Below the pieces are notes generated by a model that saw only the letters and a program-made list of their open reading frames with translations, ran no database searches and had not been told where the DNA came from. A DNA stretch of 30,509 nucleotides, taken from NCBI GenBank assembly GCA_023434265.1, contig JAEYTA010000196.1, positions 1 to 30,509 of the forward strand, written 5' to 3'. Position numbers and translations under genes: made by a program. The number at the start of each line of letters is the position of its first letter. The stretch's first letter is position 1. The stretch is from Pseudomonadota bacterium (lineage in GTDB: Bacteria > Pseudomonadota > Alphaproteobacteria > Caulobacterales > Caulobacteraceae). This document shows, piece after piece, positions 15,610 through 23,226 of this stretch.

Positions 15610-17801
15610 TGCCCCAGCTCCTCCTCGAACTGTTCTCCGAAGAAATCCCCGCCCGCATGCAGGCCGGCGCCGCGCGCGACCTCGAGCGGATGGCCGGCGA
15701 GCGGCTGAAGGCCGCCGGTCTGACCTATGAGGCCCTGACCACCTTCGCCGGCCCGCGCCGCCTGACGCTCGTCGTCGAAGGCCTGCCCGCCGCCACGCCG
15801 GACCGGGAGGAGGAACTCAAGGGCCCCAAGACCTCGGCGCCCGAGCAGGCGCTGGAGGGCTTCCTCCGCAAGACCGGCCTGACCCGCGAGCAGCTGGTCG
15901 AGCGGGACGGCGTCTTCTTCGCCGTCATCAGCTCGAAGGGCCAGCGCACCGCCGAGCTGATCCCCGCCATGGTCGATCAGATCGTGCGCGGCTTCCCGTG
16001 GCCGAAGTCGATGCGCTGGGGGACCGGGACGCTGCGCTGGGTGCGGCCGCTGAAGCGCATCGTCGCCCTGTTCGACGGGGCGGTGGTCCCGTTCGAGATC
16101 GAGGGGATCGAGAGCGGCGACGTGACCGAGGGTCACCGCTTCCTCGGCTCCGGCAAGCCGTTCGCGGTCAAGGACTTCGCCGACTACCGCAGGAAGCTGG
16201 AGGCCGAGCACGTCCTGCTCGACGCCGCCGACCGCCGGCTGCGCATCCTCGAGGCGGCGCAGAAGGCCTGTTCCGATCGGGGCCTCGCCCTCGTCGACGA
16301 CGACGGCCTGCTGGACGAGGTCGCCGGCCTGGCGGAATGGCCGACGCCTATCCTCGGCGACATGGACCCGCAGTTCCTCGACCTGCCGCCCGAGGTGGTG
16401 CAGCTGTCGATGAAGGTGCACCAGAAATATTTCGCCGTCCGCGACCCGGCCACGCACAGGCTGGCCCCGCACTTCGTGGTCGTCGCCAATGTCGAGGCGA
16501 CCGACGGCGGCAAGGCCCTGGCCGCCGGCAACAGCCGCGTCCTCTCCGCCCGCCTGAACGACGCCCGCTTCTTCTGGGACGAGGACCGCAAGCCGGGGAA
16601 TTTCGACGCCTGGCTGAAGAAGCTGGAGGGCGTCACCTTCCATGCGAAGCTGGGGACCATGGCCGAGCGCGTCGAGCGCATCGCCGCCCTGGCCCGTGAG
16701 ATCGCCCCGCTGGTCGGCGCCGATGCGGACCAGGCCGAAGCCGCCGCCCGGCTGGCCAAGGCCGACCTCGCCTCAGGCATGGTCGGCGAATTCCCCGAGC
16801 TGCAGGGGATCATCGGCGGCTACTACGCCCGCGCCGACCACGGCGACGCCGTCGCCGACGCCGTGCGCGACCACTACCGCCCGCAGGGCCCCGCCGACGC
16901 CGTGCCGACCGCGCCGCTGACGGTGGCCGTGGCGCTGGCCGACAAGCTCGACACCCTCGTCGGCTTCTTCGCCATCGACGAGAAGCCGACCGGCTCCAAG
17001 GACCCCTTCGCCCTGCGTCGCGCGGCGCTGGGGGTGATCCGGCTGGTTCTGGAGAACGGGCGGCCGTTGGCGCTTCAGCGCGTCCTCGGGTCCGCTTTCG
17101 CAGAGCTCTACGCGAAAGCGTGGGGCAGAGACGTCGCTCGCCTCGTCGATCTGGAAATCGACGAGGAAGACGGAATGATCACAGCTGCAAGGGCTGTCGA
17201 ACTCGCAGGACTCCGCGCCGCGAACACCGGAAACAAGGATCCGGAAGGCCAATCGGTCGAGGATGATGTTCGAAACATTGGCGCGCTTCTCGCCTTCTTC
17301 GCCGACCGCCTGAAGGTCCTCCTCCGCGACCAGGGCAAGCGTCATGATCTCGTCGACGCCGTCTTCGCCCTCGGCGACGACGACCTCGTCCGCATCGTGC
17401 GGCGGGTCGAGGCGCTCGACGCCTTCCTCGCCACCGACGACGGGGCCGAGCTGCTGGCCGGCTACAAGCGCGCGTCCAACATCCTCAAGGCGGAGGCGAA
17501 GAAGGGCGAGCTGCCGACCGGCATGGTCCAGACCGGCCTGCCCGGCCAGCCCGAGGCCGAGGTCGCCCTGGCCTTCGCCGTCGGCGCCGCCCGCACGGCG
17601 GTGGACGCGGCGCTGGAGCGCGAGGACTTCGCCGCCGCCATGACCGCCCTGGCCGCCCTGCGCGCGCCCGTGGACGCCTTCTTCGAGCAGGTGCTGGTCA
17701 ACTCCGACGTGCCGGCCGAGCGGAAAAACCGGCTCAAGCTTCTTGGTCAGGTTCGCGACGTCATGGGCCGGGTCGCCGACTTCGGGAAGATCGCCGGCTA
17801 A
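15609..17801 (+). CDS. glyS: Glycyl-tRNA synthetase beta subunit
   Basis: This 730-residue tRNA-recognition subunit pairs with GlyQ. Start LLLELFSEEIPARMQAGAAR and TTFAGPRRLTLVVEGLPAAT are classic GlyS. WPKSMRWGTGTLRWVRPLKR, VVVANVEATDGGKALAAGNS, LNDARFFWDEDRK and DPFALRRAALGVIRLVLENG follow in the usual order. The C-terminal anticodon-binding-like part has YKRASNILKAE and FFEQVLVNSDVPAERKNRLK. It is about 40 residues longer than the E. coli protein as I remember it. The extra length corresponds to a segment of about 48 residues (roughly 500-550) after LQRVLGSAFAELYAK with lower GC than the rest. Operon with glyQ. Confidence 0.97.
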   Translation: MPQLLLELFSEEIPARMQAGAARDLERMAGERLKAAGLTYEALTTFAGPRRLTLVVEGLPAATPDREEELKGPKTSAPEQALEGFLRKTGLTREQLVERDGVFFAVISSKGQRTAELIPAMVDQIVRGFPWPKSMRWGTGTLRWVRPLKRIVALFDGAVVPFEIEGIESGDVTEGHRFLGSGKPFAVKDFADYRRKLEAEHVLLDAADRRLRILEAAQKACSDRGLALVDDDGLLDEVAGLAEWPTPILGDMDPQFLDLPPEVVQLSMKVHQKYFAVRDPATHRLAPHFVVVANVEATDGGKALAAGNSRVLSARLNDARFFWDEDRKPGNFDAWLKKLEGVTFHAKLGTMAERVERIAALAREIAPLVGADADQAEAAARLAKADLASGMVGEFPELQGIIGGYYARADHGDAVADAVRDHYRPQGPADAVPTAPLTVAVALADKLDTLVGFFAIDEKPTGSKDPFALRRAALGVIRLVLENGRPLALQRVLGSAFAELYAKAWGRDVARLVDLEIDEEDGMITAARAVELAGLRAANTGNKDPEGQSVEDDVRNIGALLAFFADRLKVLLRDQGKRHDLVDAVFALGDDDLVRIVRRVEALDAFLATDDGAELLAGYKRASNILKAEAKKGELPTGMVQTGLPGQPEAEVALAFAVGAARTAVDAALEREDFAAAMTALAALRAPVDAFFEQVLVNSDVPAERKNRLKLLGQVRDVMGRVADFGKIAG

Positions 17802-17880
17802 GCGAGCCCTCTCGACGGCGGGCGCGCCGCCTGCTCAGGTTATCGCCGTTCAGCGAATCGCCCGGGGAGGGGCGAAGTCC

Positions 17881-18342
17881 ATGACGATGCTCGTCTATCT
17901 GGTGGGTCTGGCGGTCGTCGCCCTGATCTGGTTCCTGCACCTGCGCACGGCGAAGAAGGCCGAGGCCGCCGCCGGCTGGCCGACCGCGACCGGCACGGTC
18001 GAGTCCTCCGCGGTGAGCGAGCGGGAGGAGCGGGATTCCGAGGGCGACAGCGAGACGGCCTACTACCCGGAGGTCGCCTACGCCTGGACGGTCAACGGCC
18101 AGTCCTACACCGGCCGCCGCATCCAGTTCGGCGAGACGCCGCGCTTCGCCCGCCAGACGGCGGCCCAGGCGGTGTGCGACCGCTACCGTCCGGGGGCCTC
18201 CGTTGCCGTCCGCTACGACCCGGCCAACCCGGCCGAGGCGGTGCTGGAGACGAAGAAGCCCTCGCCGTTCAAGGCCATCGTCTTCACCGTGGTGGTGCTG
18301 ATCCTCACCGTAGTCATCGGCTCCGTCTTCGGGAGCATCTAG
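17881..18342 (+). CDS. DUF3592-type membrane protein
   Basis: This 153-residue protein has an N-terminal membrane helix (about 4-20, VYLVGLAVVALIWFLHL) and a C-terminal one (about 133-150, IVFTVVVLILTVVIGSV). Between them lies a beta-rich soluble domain: GWPTATGTVESSAVSE, YPEVAYAWTVNGQSYTG, and YRPGASVAVRYDPANPAEAV, the characteristic DUF3592 pattern (a Y-x-V-x-Y strand and a YDP-NP motif). Function is unknown for the family. The start is set at 17881 because GGAGG lies at 17866-17870, 10 bases upstream, although the frame is open further 5'. It follows glyS by 79 bases and may be read from the same transcript. Confidence 0.82.
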   Translation: MTMLVYLVGLAVVALIWFLHLRTAKKAEAAAGWPTATGTVESSAVSEREERDSEGDSETAYYPEVAYAWTVNGQSYTGRRIQFGETPRFARQTAAQAVCDRYRPGASVAVRYDPANPAEAVLETKKPSPFKAIVFTVVVLILTVVIGSVFGSI

Positions 18343-18669
18343 GCCGGAAGGGGCGAGAGTCCCGGCTCTGCGAAAAATGGGCGAAAAGCTGTCTTGTGGA
18401 GACATTGTCTCGCCCGCGAGCGGCGGTGGGCGGTCTCCGGAAAGGCAGCCGGAGCCCGCCCTGGACGTGCACGCAGGGACTGAACGCGTCCTCGGCGGAC
18501 GCGGTGGGACTGGAATGTCAAAGACCCTCGGGTAGCGATGACATTGCAGCACGCCGCCACGTCAGGATCGGACGCAGGCGGCCTGGAGCGCCTTTGATCC
18601 GCGGGGGCGGGAGTCCCGCTCCGGGGGCGTGATGTCCCGCAAGGGAACGTCCCCGGAGTCCCGCTTTTG
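18343..18669 (+). other. Gene-free 327-bp region with nested inverted repeats; candidate structured RNA
   Basis: No credible protein-coding frame is present between the DUF3592 stop and the next stop on the other strand. Reading left to right there are: GAGAC-ATT-GTCTC (18399-18411); a 12-bp hairpin with one mismatch (18428-18440 with 18449-18461); CGCGTCC/GGACGCG (18485-18491, 18497-18503); and AATGTCA/TGACATT (18514-18520, 18539-18545). TGGACGTG (18462-18469) can pair with CACGTCA (18558-18564) around the last two, with one bulged base, giving a multi-branched shape. A long terminator-like hairpin closes the region. It matches no RNA family that I can recognise. Plus-strand orientation is inferred only from the T run at the terminator. 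Confidence 0.5.
18607..18668 (+). terminator. Long terminator-like hairpin with GCAA tetraloop
   Basis: GCGGGA (18607-18612), then after a six-base bulge CTCCGGGGGCGT (18619-18630), pairs with ACGTCCCCGGAG (18647-18658) and TCCCGC (18659-18664), with one G-T pair. The apex is a 4-bp TCCC/GGGA stem with a GCAA loop (18635-18646), and TTTT follows (18665-18668). It lies just outside the stop codon of the convergent hypothetical gene and can end the glyS-DUF3592 transcript or a small RNA. Confidence 0.65.
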
Positions 18670-19575
18670 TCAGGCCCCGAGGATCCAGCCTTCTTCCTGC
18701 TCGACCCGGGCGATCAAGGCCTCGTCGGCGGCCTTCGGCGGGGCGAAGGCCTTCGCCAGATCGCCGGCCTCGTCCATCTTCGCCAGCGCCTCGGCGGTGG
18801 CCCGCACCTGGGCCTGGTCCTTGAACTCGCCCGGCTCCGGCTTGACCGGGAACATCGACGGCCAGACCTCGACGACCAGCGCCGACAGCGGCTCCACGTC
18901 GGCCGTGTCCAGCGCCCGCCAGCCGGTCCCGAACGGCCATACCGCGCCGGAGGGCCCGAGGCTCTCCAGCAGCCGGCGCACCATCGGAAGGCCAACCAGC
19001 GTCTGGCCGCCGACCGCGCCGGCGCCGTGCATCTGCCACACCGACTTGGGCTGCAGCCGGCCCTTTCGCGCCGCGTCCTCGGTGGCGCGGAACTCGGGGA
19101 TGTCGGCCCCGGCCCCGGCCGGCGGCTTGGTGGTGGTCAGCCAGCGCTGCGCCTGCTTGGCCGGCGCGCCCCAGAACGGCCAGGCCTCGTCGGTCATCAG
19201 CCGGTTCATCTTGGCCGCCACCTGGTAGCGGTTGTTGGTGTTGTCGGCCTTGTCGACGATGTTCGAGGCGAGGAATTTCCACATCGCCGACCACGGCGTC
19301 CCCGGCAGCTTCAGCCGCTCCGCCGTCCCCGCCGGGAAGCCGAAGTTGAAGTCGAAGCCGACCAGCAGCCGGTCGCCGCGCTTGCGATGCTCGGAGATCA
19401 GCTTGTTGAGCAGCGCCTCGCCCTCGGCCCGCGTCGCCACATTGTGGGTCTCGGTGTAGAGGCGAAAGCGCACGTCCCGCTTGGCCACGCCGATCCACAC
19501 CGACTGGTCGCCCAGCTTCTTGCCCTCGGCGGCGGTCCAGTCGGCGATGATGACGGCGTCGAACAGGCGGGCCAC
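18670..19575 (-). CDS. Hypothetical protein, 301 residues, possible RNase H-like fold
   Basis: I do not recognise the family with certainty. No signal peptide or membrane helix is visible. The beginning MARLFDAVIIADWTAAEG and the later LLVGFDFNFGFPAGTAERL place acidic residues at the ends of beta strands, as in RNase H-like or DUF429-type proteins; that is an inference from pattern only. Other stretches are WKFLASNIVDKADNTNNRYQ, WPFWGAPAKQAQRWL, WPFGTGWRALD and VVEVWPSMFPV. The start is GTG at 19575, with GGAG 7 bases upstream (AGGAG within 19582-19590). Its coding strand ends next to the terminator-like hairpin at 18607-18668. Confidence 0.75.
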   Translation of the reverse strand: MARLFDAVIIADWTAAEGKKLGDQSVWIGVAKRDVRFRLYTETHNVATRAEGEALLNKLISEHRKRGDRLLVGFDFNFGFPAGTAERLKLPGTPWSAMWKFLASNIVDKADNTNNRYQVAAKMNRLMTDEAWPFWGAPAKQAQRWLTTTKPPAGAGADIPEFRATEDAARKGRLQPKSVWQMHGAGAVGGQTLVGLPMVRRLLESLGPSGAVWPFGTGWRALDTADVEPLSALVVEVWPSMFPVKPEPGEFKDQAQVRATAEALAKMDEAGDLAKAFAPPKAADEALIARVEQEEGWILGA

Positions 19576-19624
19576 GGGGGCGCTCCTCGGATACTCGAAA
19601 AACAGGATGCGGGCTTCCTAGTCT

Positions 19625-19717
19625 CCTCCCCGTTGCGCAGCAATGGGGAGGGTTGTGCGGCCGCTTCACCCCTCCACCGCTTCGCGGTCCCCCTCCCATC
19701 GCCCGGCGACGGGGAGG
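19625..19717. repeat. Palindromic intergenic repeat element (REP-like)
   Basis: Three hairpins follow one another. The first pairs CCTCCCCGTTGC (19625-19636) with GCAATGGGGAGG (19640-19651). The second is ACCGC-TTC-GCGGT (19676-19688). The third pairs CCTCCC and TCGC (19692-19702) with GCGA and GGGAGG (19706-19717). The CCTCCC/GGGAGG arms recur, so the outer arms can also pair across the element. This CCTCCCC-type palindrome looks like dispersed intergenic repeats I associate with Caulobacterales genomes, but only one copy is in the window. Confidence 0.6.
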
Positions 19718-19727
19718 AGACGGGCGG

Positions 19728-20243
19728 TCAGCCCTTCAGCAGCGCTTCCAGATGCGACAGCCAGCGGCGGCCCAGCCGGAGCGCCTCGCCCGGGGAGCCC
19801 GTCTGCACCGGCAGGGCGGCGTCCCACAGGGCCAGTTCGAACTCGGGATGGCGTGCGTCGGCGAACATCAGCCGCAGCACCACCTGCTCGGCGTCCGGCG
19901 CCATGACGTCCAGCGACTTGCGCGTCTCGCCCCGCCGGACGCGCGCCACCACGTGCCCGTCCACGATCACCTCGCCGCCCTCGATCTCCTCGAAGGCGTA
20001 GACCAGCCCGGTGGCTCCACGGTTCCACAGCACGGCGATCTGGGCGCCGTCGAAGTCGAGCCCGGCGGCGCGGCCCTCGGCCGGCGACAACGCCTCCGCC
20101 TCGGGAACCGCGCCCAGCGAGCGGAGCAGCGCGCGCTTCATGCGCCGGACCGGCTCCATCCACCAGGCCAGCAGCAGCGCCCCGGTGGTCAGCGCCGCCG
20201 CGGCCAGGGCCGCCAGCAGGATGAGCCGGAACGCCTCGGCCAA
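19728..20243 (-). CDS. Membrane-anchored hypothetical protein, 171 residues
   Basis: One N-terminal membrane helix (about 5-27, FRLILLAALAAAALTTGALL then AWW) is followed by a basic segment (PVRRMKRALLRSLG) and a soluble domain. The soluble domain has FDGAQIAVLWNRGATGLVYA, VIVDGHVVARVRRGE and LRLMFADARHPEFELALWDA. I do not recognise the family. The start is TTG at 20243: GGAGG (20255-20251 on the minus strand, inside the last codons of xthA) lies 7 bases before it, and no ATG is available before the helix. The xthA stop is 3 bases upstream, so the two genes form an operon with probable translational coupling. The stop is 10 bases from the palindromic repeat. Confidence 0.75.
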   Translation of the reverse strand: MAEAFRLILLAALAAAALTTGALLLAWWMEPVRRMKRALLRSLGAVPEAEALSPAEGRAAGLDFDGAQIAVLWNRGATGLVYAFEEIEGGEVIVDGHVVARVRRGETRKSLDVMAPDAEQVVLRLMFADARHPEFELALWDAALPVQTGSPGEALRLGRRWLSHLEALLKG

Positions 20244-20246
20244 GGC

Positions 20247-21044
20247 TCAGTCCTCCAGTTCGACCACCACCGGCACGTGGTCCGACGGCTTGTCCATGTC
20301 GCGGGCGTCGCGGTGGGTTTCGACGTCGCGGAAGCGATCCGCGGCCTGGGGCGACAGCAGATGGAAGTCGATGCGGATGCCGTGGTCCCGCTGCCAGGCC
20401 CCGGCCTGGTAGTCCCAGAAGGTGAAGGTCCCCGGCGGCTGCTTGCCGAGCTCGCCGGCGTCATAGAGCCCGAGATGACGCAGCGCGCGGAAGGCGGCCT
20501 GGCTCTCCGGCTGGAACAGGGCGTCATTGGTCCATGCGGCGGGGTTGCGGGCGTCCTCCGGCGTCGGGATGACGTTGTAGTCGCCGCACAGGGTGAAGGC
20601 CTCCTCCTGCGCCAGCAGGGTGCGGGCGTGGGCGTGCAGTCGCTCCATCCACGCCAGCTTGTAGTCGAACTTCGCCGTGCCGAGCGGATTGCCGTTGGGC
20701 AGATACAGGCAGCCGACCCGCACCGGCCGCGGCGCCTCGATCAGGGCCTCGATGTAGCGGGACTGCTCGCCCTCCGCCTCGATGCCCGTCGGGTCGACGC
20801 CGGGCAGGCCGCGATGCACGTCGGACATCGGATGCTTCGAGAGCAGGGCGACGCCGTTGTAGCTCTTCTGGCCGTGAATCTCGACGTTGTAGCCGAGGTC
20901 CTCGAAGGCCTCGCGCGGGAATTTCTCGTCCAGGCATTTGATCTCCTGGAAGCCGACCACGTCAGGCCGGGCGGCCTCCAGCCACGCCAGCACGGTCGGC
21001 AGGCGGGCGTTGACCGAGTTCACGTTCCAGGTGGCGATGCGCAT
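20247..21044 (-). CDS. xthA: Exodeoxyribonuclease III (AP endonuclease)
   Basis: This 265-residue Mg-dependent enzyme cuts DNA at abasic sites and trims 3' ends in base-excision repair. Family hallmarks: MRIATWNVNSVNARLP (Asn7), VVGFQEIKCLDEKFP (metal ligand Glu34), YNGVALLSKHP, YLPNGNPLG, LCGDYNVIPTPEDARNPAAW (Asp/Asn pair), and the C-terminal SDHVPVVVELED with the catalytic Asp255-His256. Length is typical. It would act after the two glycosylases encoded at 1659 and 6264, though they are not in an operon with it. It starts at ATG 21044; a strong terminator for the upstream gene separates them. Confidence 0.96.
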   Translation of the reverse strand: MRIATWNVNSVNARLPTVLAWLEAARPDVVGFQEIKCLDEKFPREAFEDLGYNVEIHGQKSYNGVALLSKHPMSDVHRGLPGVDPTGIEAEGEQSRYIEALIEAPRPVRVGCLYLPNGNPLGTAKFDYKLAWMERLHAHARTLLAQEEAFTLCGDYNVIPTPEDARNPAAWTNDALFQPESQAAFRALRHLGLYDAGELGKQPPGTFTFWDYQAGAWQRDHGIRIDFHLLSPQAADRFRDVETHRDARDMDKPSDHVPVVVELED

Positions 21045-21092
21045 GGGCCATGCCTACGCCGCGTCGGGCGGGTCTGTGAAGCGCCGATCACC

Positions 21093-21128
21093 CAAACGAA
21101 GACGCCCCGGAGTCTTCTCCGGGGCGTC
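21093..21128 (-). terminator. Rho-independent terminator after the larger four-cysteine-repeat gene
   Basis: A perfect 12-bp stem (GACGCCCCGGAG 21101-21112, CTCCGGGGCGTC 21117-21128) with a 4-base loop. On the minus strand it is followed by TTCGTTT. It lies 21 bases after the stop of the gene at 21150. Confidence 0.85.
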
Positions 21129-21149
21129 GCCGTCGATCTCGCGGATACC

Positions 21150-22139
21150 TTACTGCTCGGTCGCCGGGGCGGCGGCCGGAGCCGGCGTCAGGGTGCAGCC
21201 CCCGCCGATCCGCTGGGCGGTGGCGCAGGGGTAGATCTGCTGGGTCACGTCGTCCTTGATGCGGGCGATGAAGCCTTCGCCCTCGGCGGCGCACTTGACC
21301 TCGTAGAACCGGCCGTTGGCGTTGGAGCCCATCACGCGCACCTGCTGCACGCCGCAGTCAGCCGCCTCGGTGCCGGCCAGCCTGGCCTGCAAGGTGGCGT
21401 TCTGCTCCTCGGCGGTGGTGAAGCGGCAGGATCCGCCGGCCGAGACGATCTGCAGGCAGTCCTGCAGGCTCCACTGGCCGTTGGCCTTCTCCAGACGATA
21501 GCCGTCGACGCCGGCGCAGCCGACTTCGTAGACCACGTTGTTGGCCTCGCTCTTGCCGACCGCGAGGGCCTCGTCGACGGTGCAGGTCACGCCCGCCTCG
21601 CGGGCCCAGCCGCCGATCACGGCGAGGCCGTTCTGGTTGGCCGGCATGACGCACTGCTGACCGACGTCGGCCGCCGGGTCGTTCAGGCGGGCGAGGTAGG
21701 CGGTGCCCGCCAGCTCCAGGCAGTTGAAGGCCTGCGGGGGGGTGGAGGCGATCAGGATGTAGCCCGGGCCGGAGGCGCAGGCGGCCTCGTAGACCTGGGC
21801 CTCGCCGATCAGCCCGGGGTTGGTGGCTTCCGTCACCTGGCAGTCGACGCCGGCGGCGGCGACCTGGGCCTGGGCGGAGGCGAGAATTTGCTCGGCGGTC
21901 GGGGCGGCCGGGGCCTCTTCCTGCTGCCGGCGCGGCTGGCCGCGCGGCGCGCCGCGGCCCTGACGGCGGTCGCCGATTCGGCCCGGCAGGACCCGCTCGC
22001 CGCGGACCGCGCCGCTGGCGCGGTCGGAATCCTCGGTGTCGCGGGAGTCGCTGGGCGCGGTCTGCGCGAGGACAGGCTGGGCGGCGCCGAGGGCGAGCGC
22101 CAGGGCGGCGATCACGCCGAGCGTCTTTCTGGTGAACAC
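21150..22139 (-). CDS. Secreted protein with three four-cysteine repeats
   Basis: This 329-residue protein has a Sec signal peptide (FTRKTLGVIAALALALGAA, cleavage near VLAQ, 26) and a charged, Arg/Gln-rich linker (about 27-85). Three tandem units of about 60-85 residues follow. Each has four Cys in the order: DC/TC start, then [FV]YE[AV]xC, then a Cys before a hydrophobic helix, then a Cys near the unit end; 12 Cys in all, none elsewhere. Examples: GVDCQVTEA, VYEAACASGPGYILIAS, VYEVGCAGVDGYRLE, FYEVKCAAEGEGFIARI. Translation starts at GTG 22139, with GGAG 8 bases upstream. It is paralogous to the next gene upstream. No named family recognised; disulfide-bonded periplasmic or surface protein is inference. 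Confidence 0.85.
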   Translation of the reverse strand: MFTRKTLGVIAALALALGAAQPVLAQTAPSDSRDTEDSDRASGAVRGERVLPGRIGDRRQGRGAPRGQPRRQQEEAPAAPTAEQILASAQAQVAAAGVDCQVTEATNPGLIGEAQVYEAACASGPGYILIASTPPQAFNCLELAGTAYLARLNDPAADVGQQCVMPANQNGLAVIGGWAREAGVTCTVDEALAVGKSEANNVVYEVGCAGVDGYRLEKANGQWSLQDCLQIVSAGGSCRFTTAEEQNATLQARLAGTEAADCGVQQVRVMGSNANGRFYEVKCAAEGEGFIARIKDDVTQQIYPCATAQRIGGGCTLTPAPAAAPATEQ

Positions 22140-22242
22140 GAAACAGACTCCGGGATGGGGAAGGTCGTCGGCGAACCCTTGGCGGTCCGGTGTGGCGGGG
22201 TCAAGGCGCGAAGCGGGCGGCCACGGACGCTGGGCGCGCAGG

Positions 22243-22270
22243 AAAACGGCCCGGGGCGAACCCCGGGCCG
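22243..22270 (-). terminator. Rho-independent terminator with UUCG loop between the two paralogues
   Basis: On the minus strand CGGCCCGGGG (22270-22261) and CCCCGGGCCG (22256-22247) form a perfect 10-bp stem around a TTCG loop, followed by TTTT (22246-22243). It lies 26 bases after the stop of the gene at 22296, so the two paralogues are separate transcription units or partly attenuated. Confidence 0.88.
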
Positions 22271-22295
22271 GCGCCATCGTCTCGTTGGCGATCGA

Positions 22296-23087
22296 TCAGT
22301 TGCGGGATGGCCGCGTAAACAGGCAGCGTTCCCCGGCCTCGGCGATGGCCGCGCAGTCCTGCAGCGACCAGCCAGCGGCCGTCCGTTCCAGCCAGTAACC
22401 CTGCTGGCCGCCGCAACCCACTTCATAGATCAGGTTGTCGTCCACGCTTCGTCCCACGGCGGCGGCCTGGTCGACCTGGCAGGCGACTCCGGCTTCGCGC
22501 GCCCAGCCCCCGATCACGGCCGGGGCGTTCTGGTTGGCCGGCAGTTCGCACTGCATGCCCTCCGCATCCGGATCGTCGAGGCGCGCGGCGAGGACCGCGC
22601 CGGCCAGCTCGAAGCAGTTGTACGAGCGCGGCGGCGTCGAGGCGATCAGGACATAGCCCGGGCCGCCGGCGCAGGCGGCTTCGTAGATCGGAGCCTCCTG
22701 CGGGGTGACGCCCGGATGAGCGACCTCGGTCATCTGGCAGTCCAGGCCGGCCGCCGCGGCGACTTCGCCGGCGAGGCGACGCACCCTCGCGGGATCGGCG
22801 TTGATCGGCGCCAAGGCTTCGCCGCGCTCCGCGCGCCGGCGGCGCTCCGCCATGCGGCTTTCCTCCTCCCGCTGACGATTCAGGCGCGAGCCGCTCATGT
22901 TGTCGCGCGTGATGGCCGCTCCGGCGGGCGGATCGACGAGGCTGCCGGGGGGCACATTGGGCGCCCAGGTGCCTCCCGGGGCCCCGGCGCCCGGACCGGG
23001 CACGCCCTTCTGGGCGAACGCCGGTTCGGCGACGAGGAAGAAGGCGCAGGCGCCGACAAGCACGGCAAGCATCTTGTGGTTGAACAC
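22296..23087 (-). CDS. Secreted protein with two four-cysteine repeats
   Basis: This 263-residue protein is a paralogue of the gene downstream. The signal peptide (FNHKMLAVLVGACAFFLVAE, cleavage near AFAQ, 26) is followed by a Gly/Pro-rich and then Arg/Glu-rich linker (to about 110). Two four-cysteine units follow: GLDCQMTEVAHPG, IYEAACAGGPGYVLIASTPP, then GVACQVDQAAAVG, IYEVGCGGQQGYWLE, WSLQDCAAIAEAGERC. PANQNxxAVIGGWAREAGV is almost identical in both proteins between units 1 and 2. Translation starts at GTG 23087, with GGGGAG 7 bases upstream. The gene is divergent from the MBL-fold gene. Function unknown; the third unit of the neighbour is missing here, not truncated by a frameshift. Confidence 0.85.
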   Translation of the reverse strand: MFNHKMLAVLVGACAFFLVAEPAFAQKGVPGPGAGAPGGTWAPNVPPGSLVDPPAGAAITRDNMSGSRLNRQREEESRMAERRRRAERGEALAPINADPARVRRLAGEVAAAAGLDCQMTEVAHPGVTPQEAPIYEAACAGGPGYVLIASTPPRSYNCFELAGAVLAARLDDPDAEGMQCELPANQNAPAVIGGWAREAGVACQVDQAAAVGRSVDDNLIYEVGCGGQQGYWLERTAAGWSLQDCAAIAEAGERCLFTRPSRN

Positions 23088-23226
23088 CGGTCCACTCCCC
23101 AGATGGAAATTCCCTGTTCTTCACCCTTGGCCTTCCCCGCCCCGGGGTCAAGCCCGAACAACCCGAGGCTGGACGCGCGCCCGGGCTTGGGCGTATCACC
23201 TTGATGGGTTGCAATTGGAGACGGAC

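Noticed and set aside
18428..18461. Similarity of the hairpin CCGG-AAAGGCAG-CCGG to the SRP RNA domain IV loop
   Set aside because: The conserved asymmetric loop and GGAA tetraloop arrangement are missing; the stem is a simple hairpin.
18343..18669. 6S RNA or tmRNA in the structured gap
   Set aside because: No single long rod with a central bubble, and no tag-peptide reading frame or T-loop sequence, could be recognised.
19653..23204. Very long plus-strand open frame (over 1100 codons) opposite several genes
   Set aside because: It is the antisense of xthA and the two four-cysteine genes; its translation is low-complexity Arg/Gly/Val-rich, as expected for a stop-poor shadow frame in GC-rich DNA.
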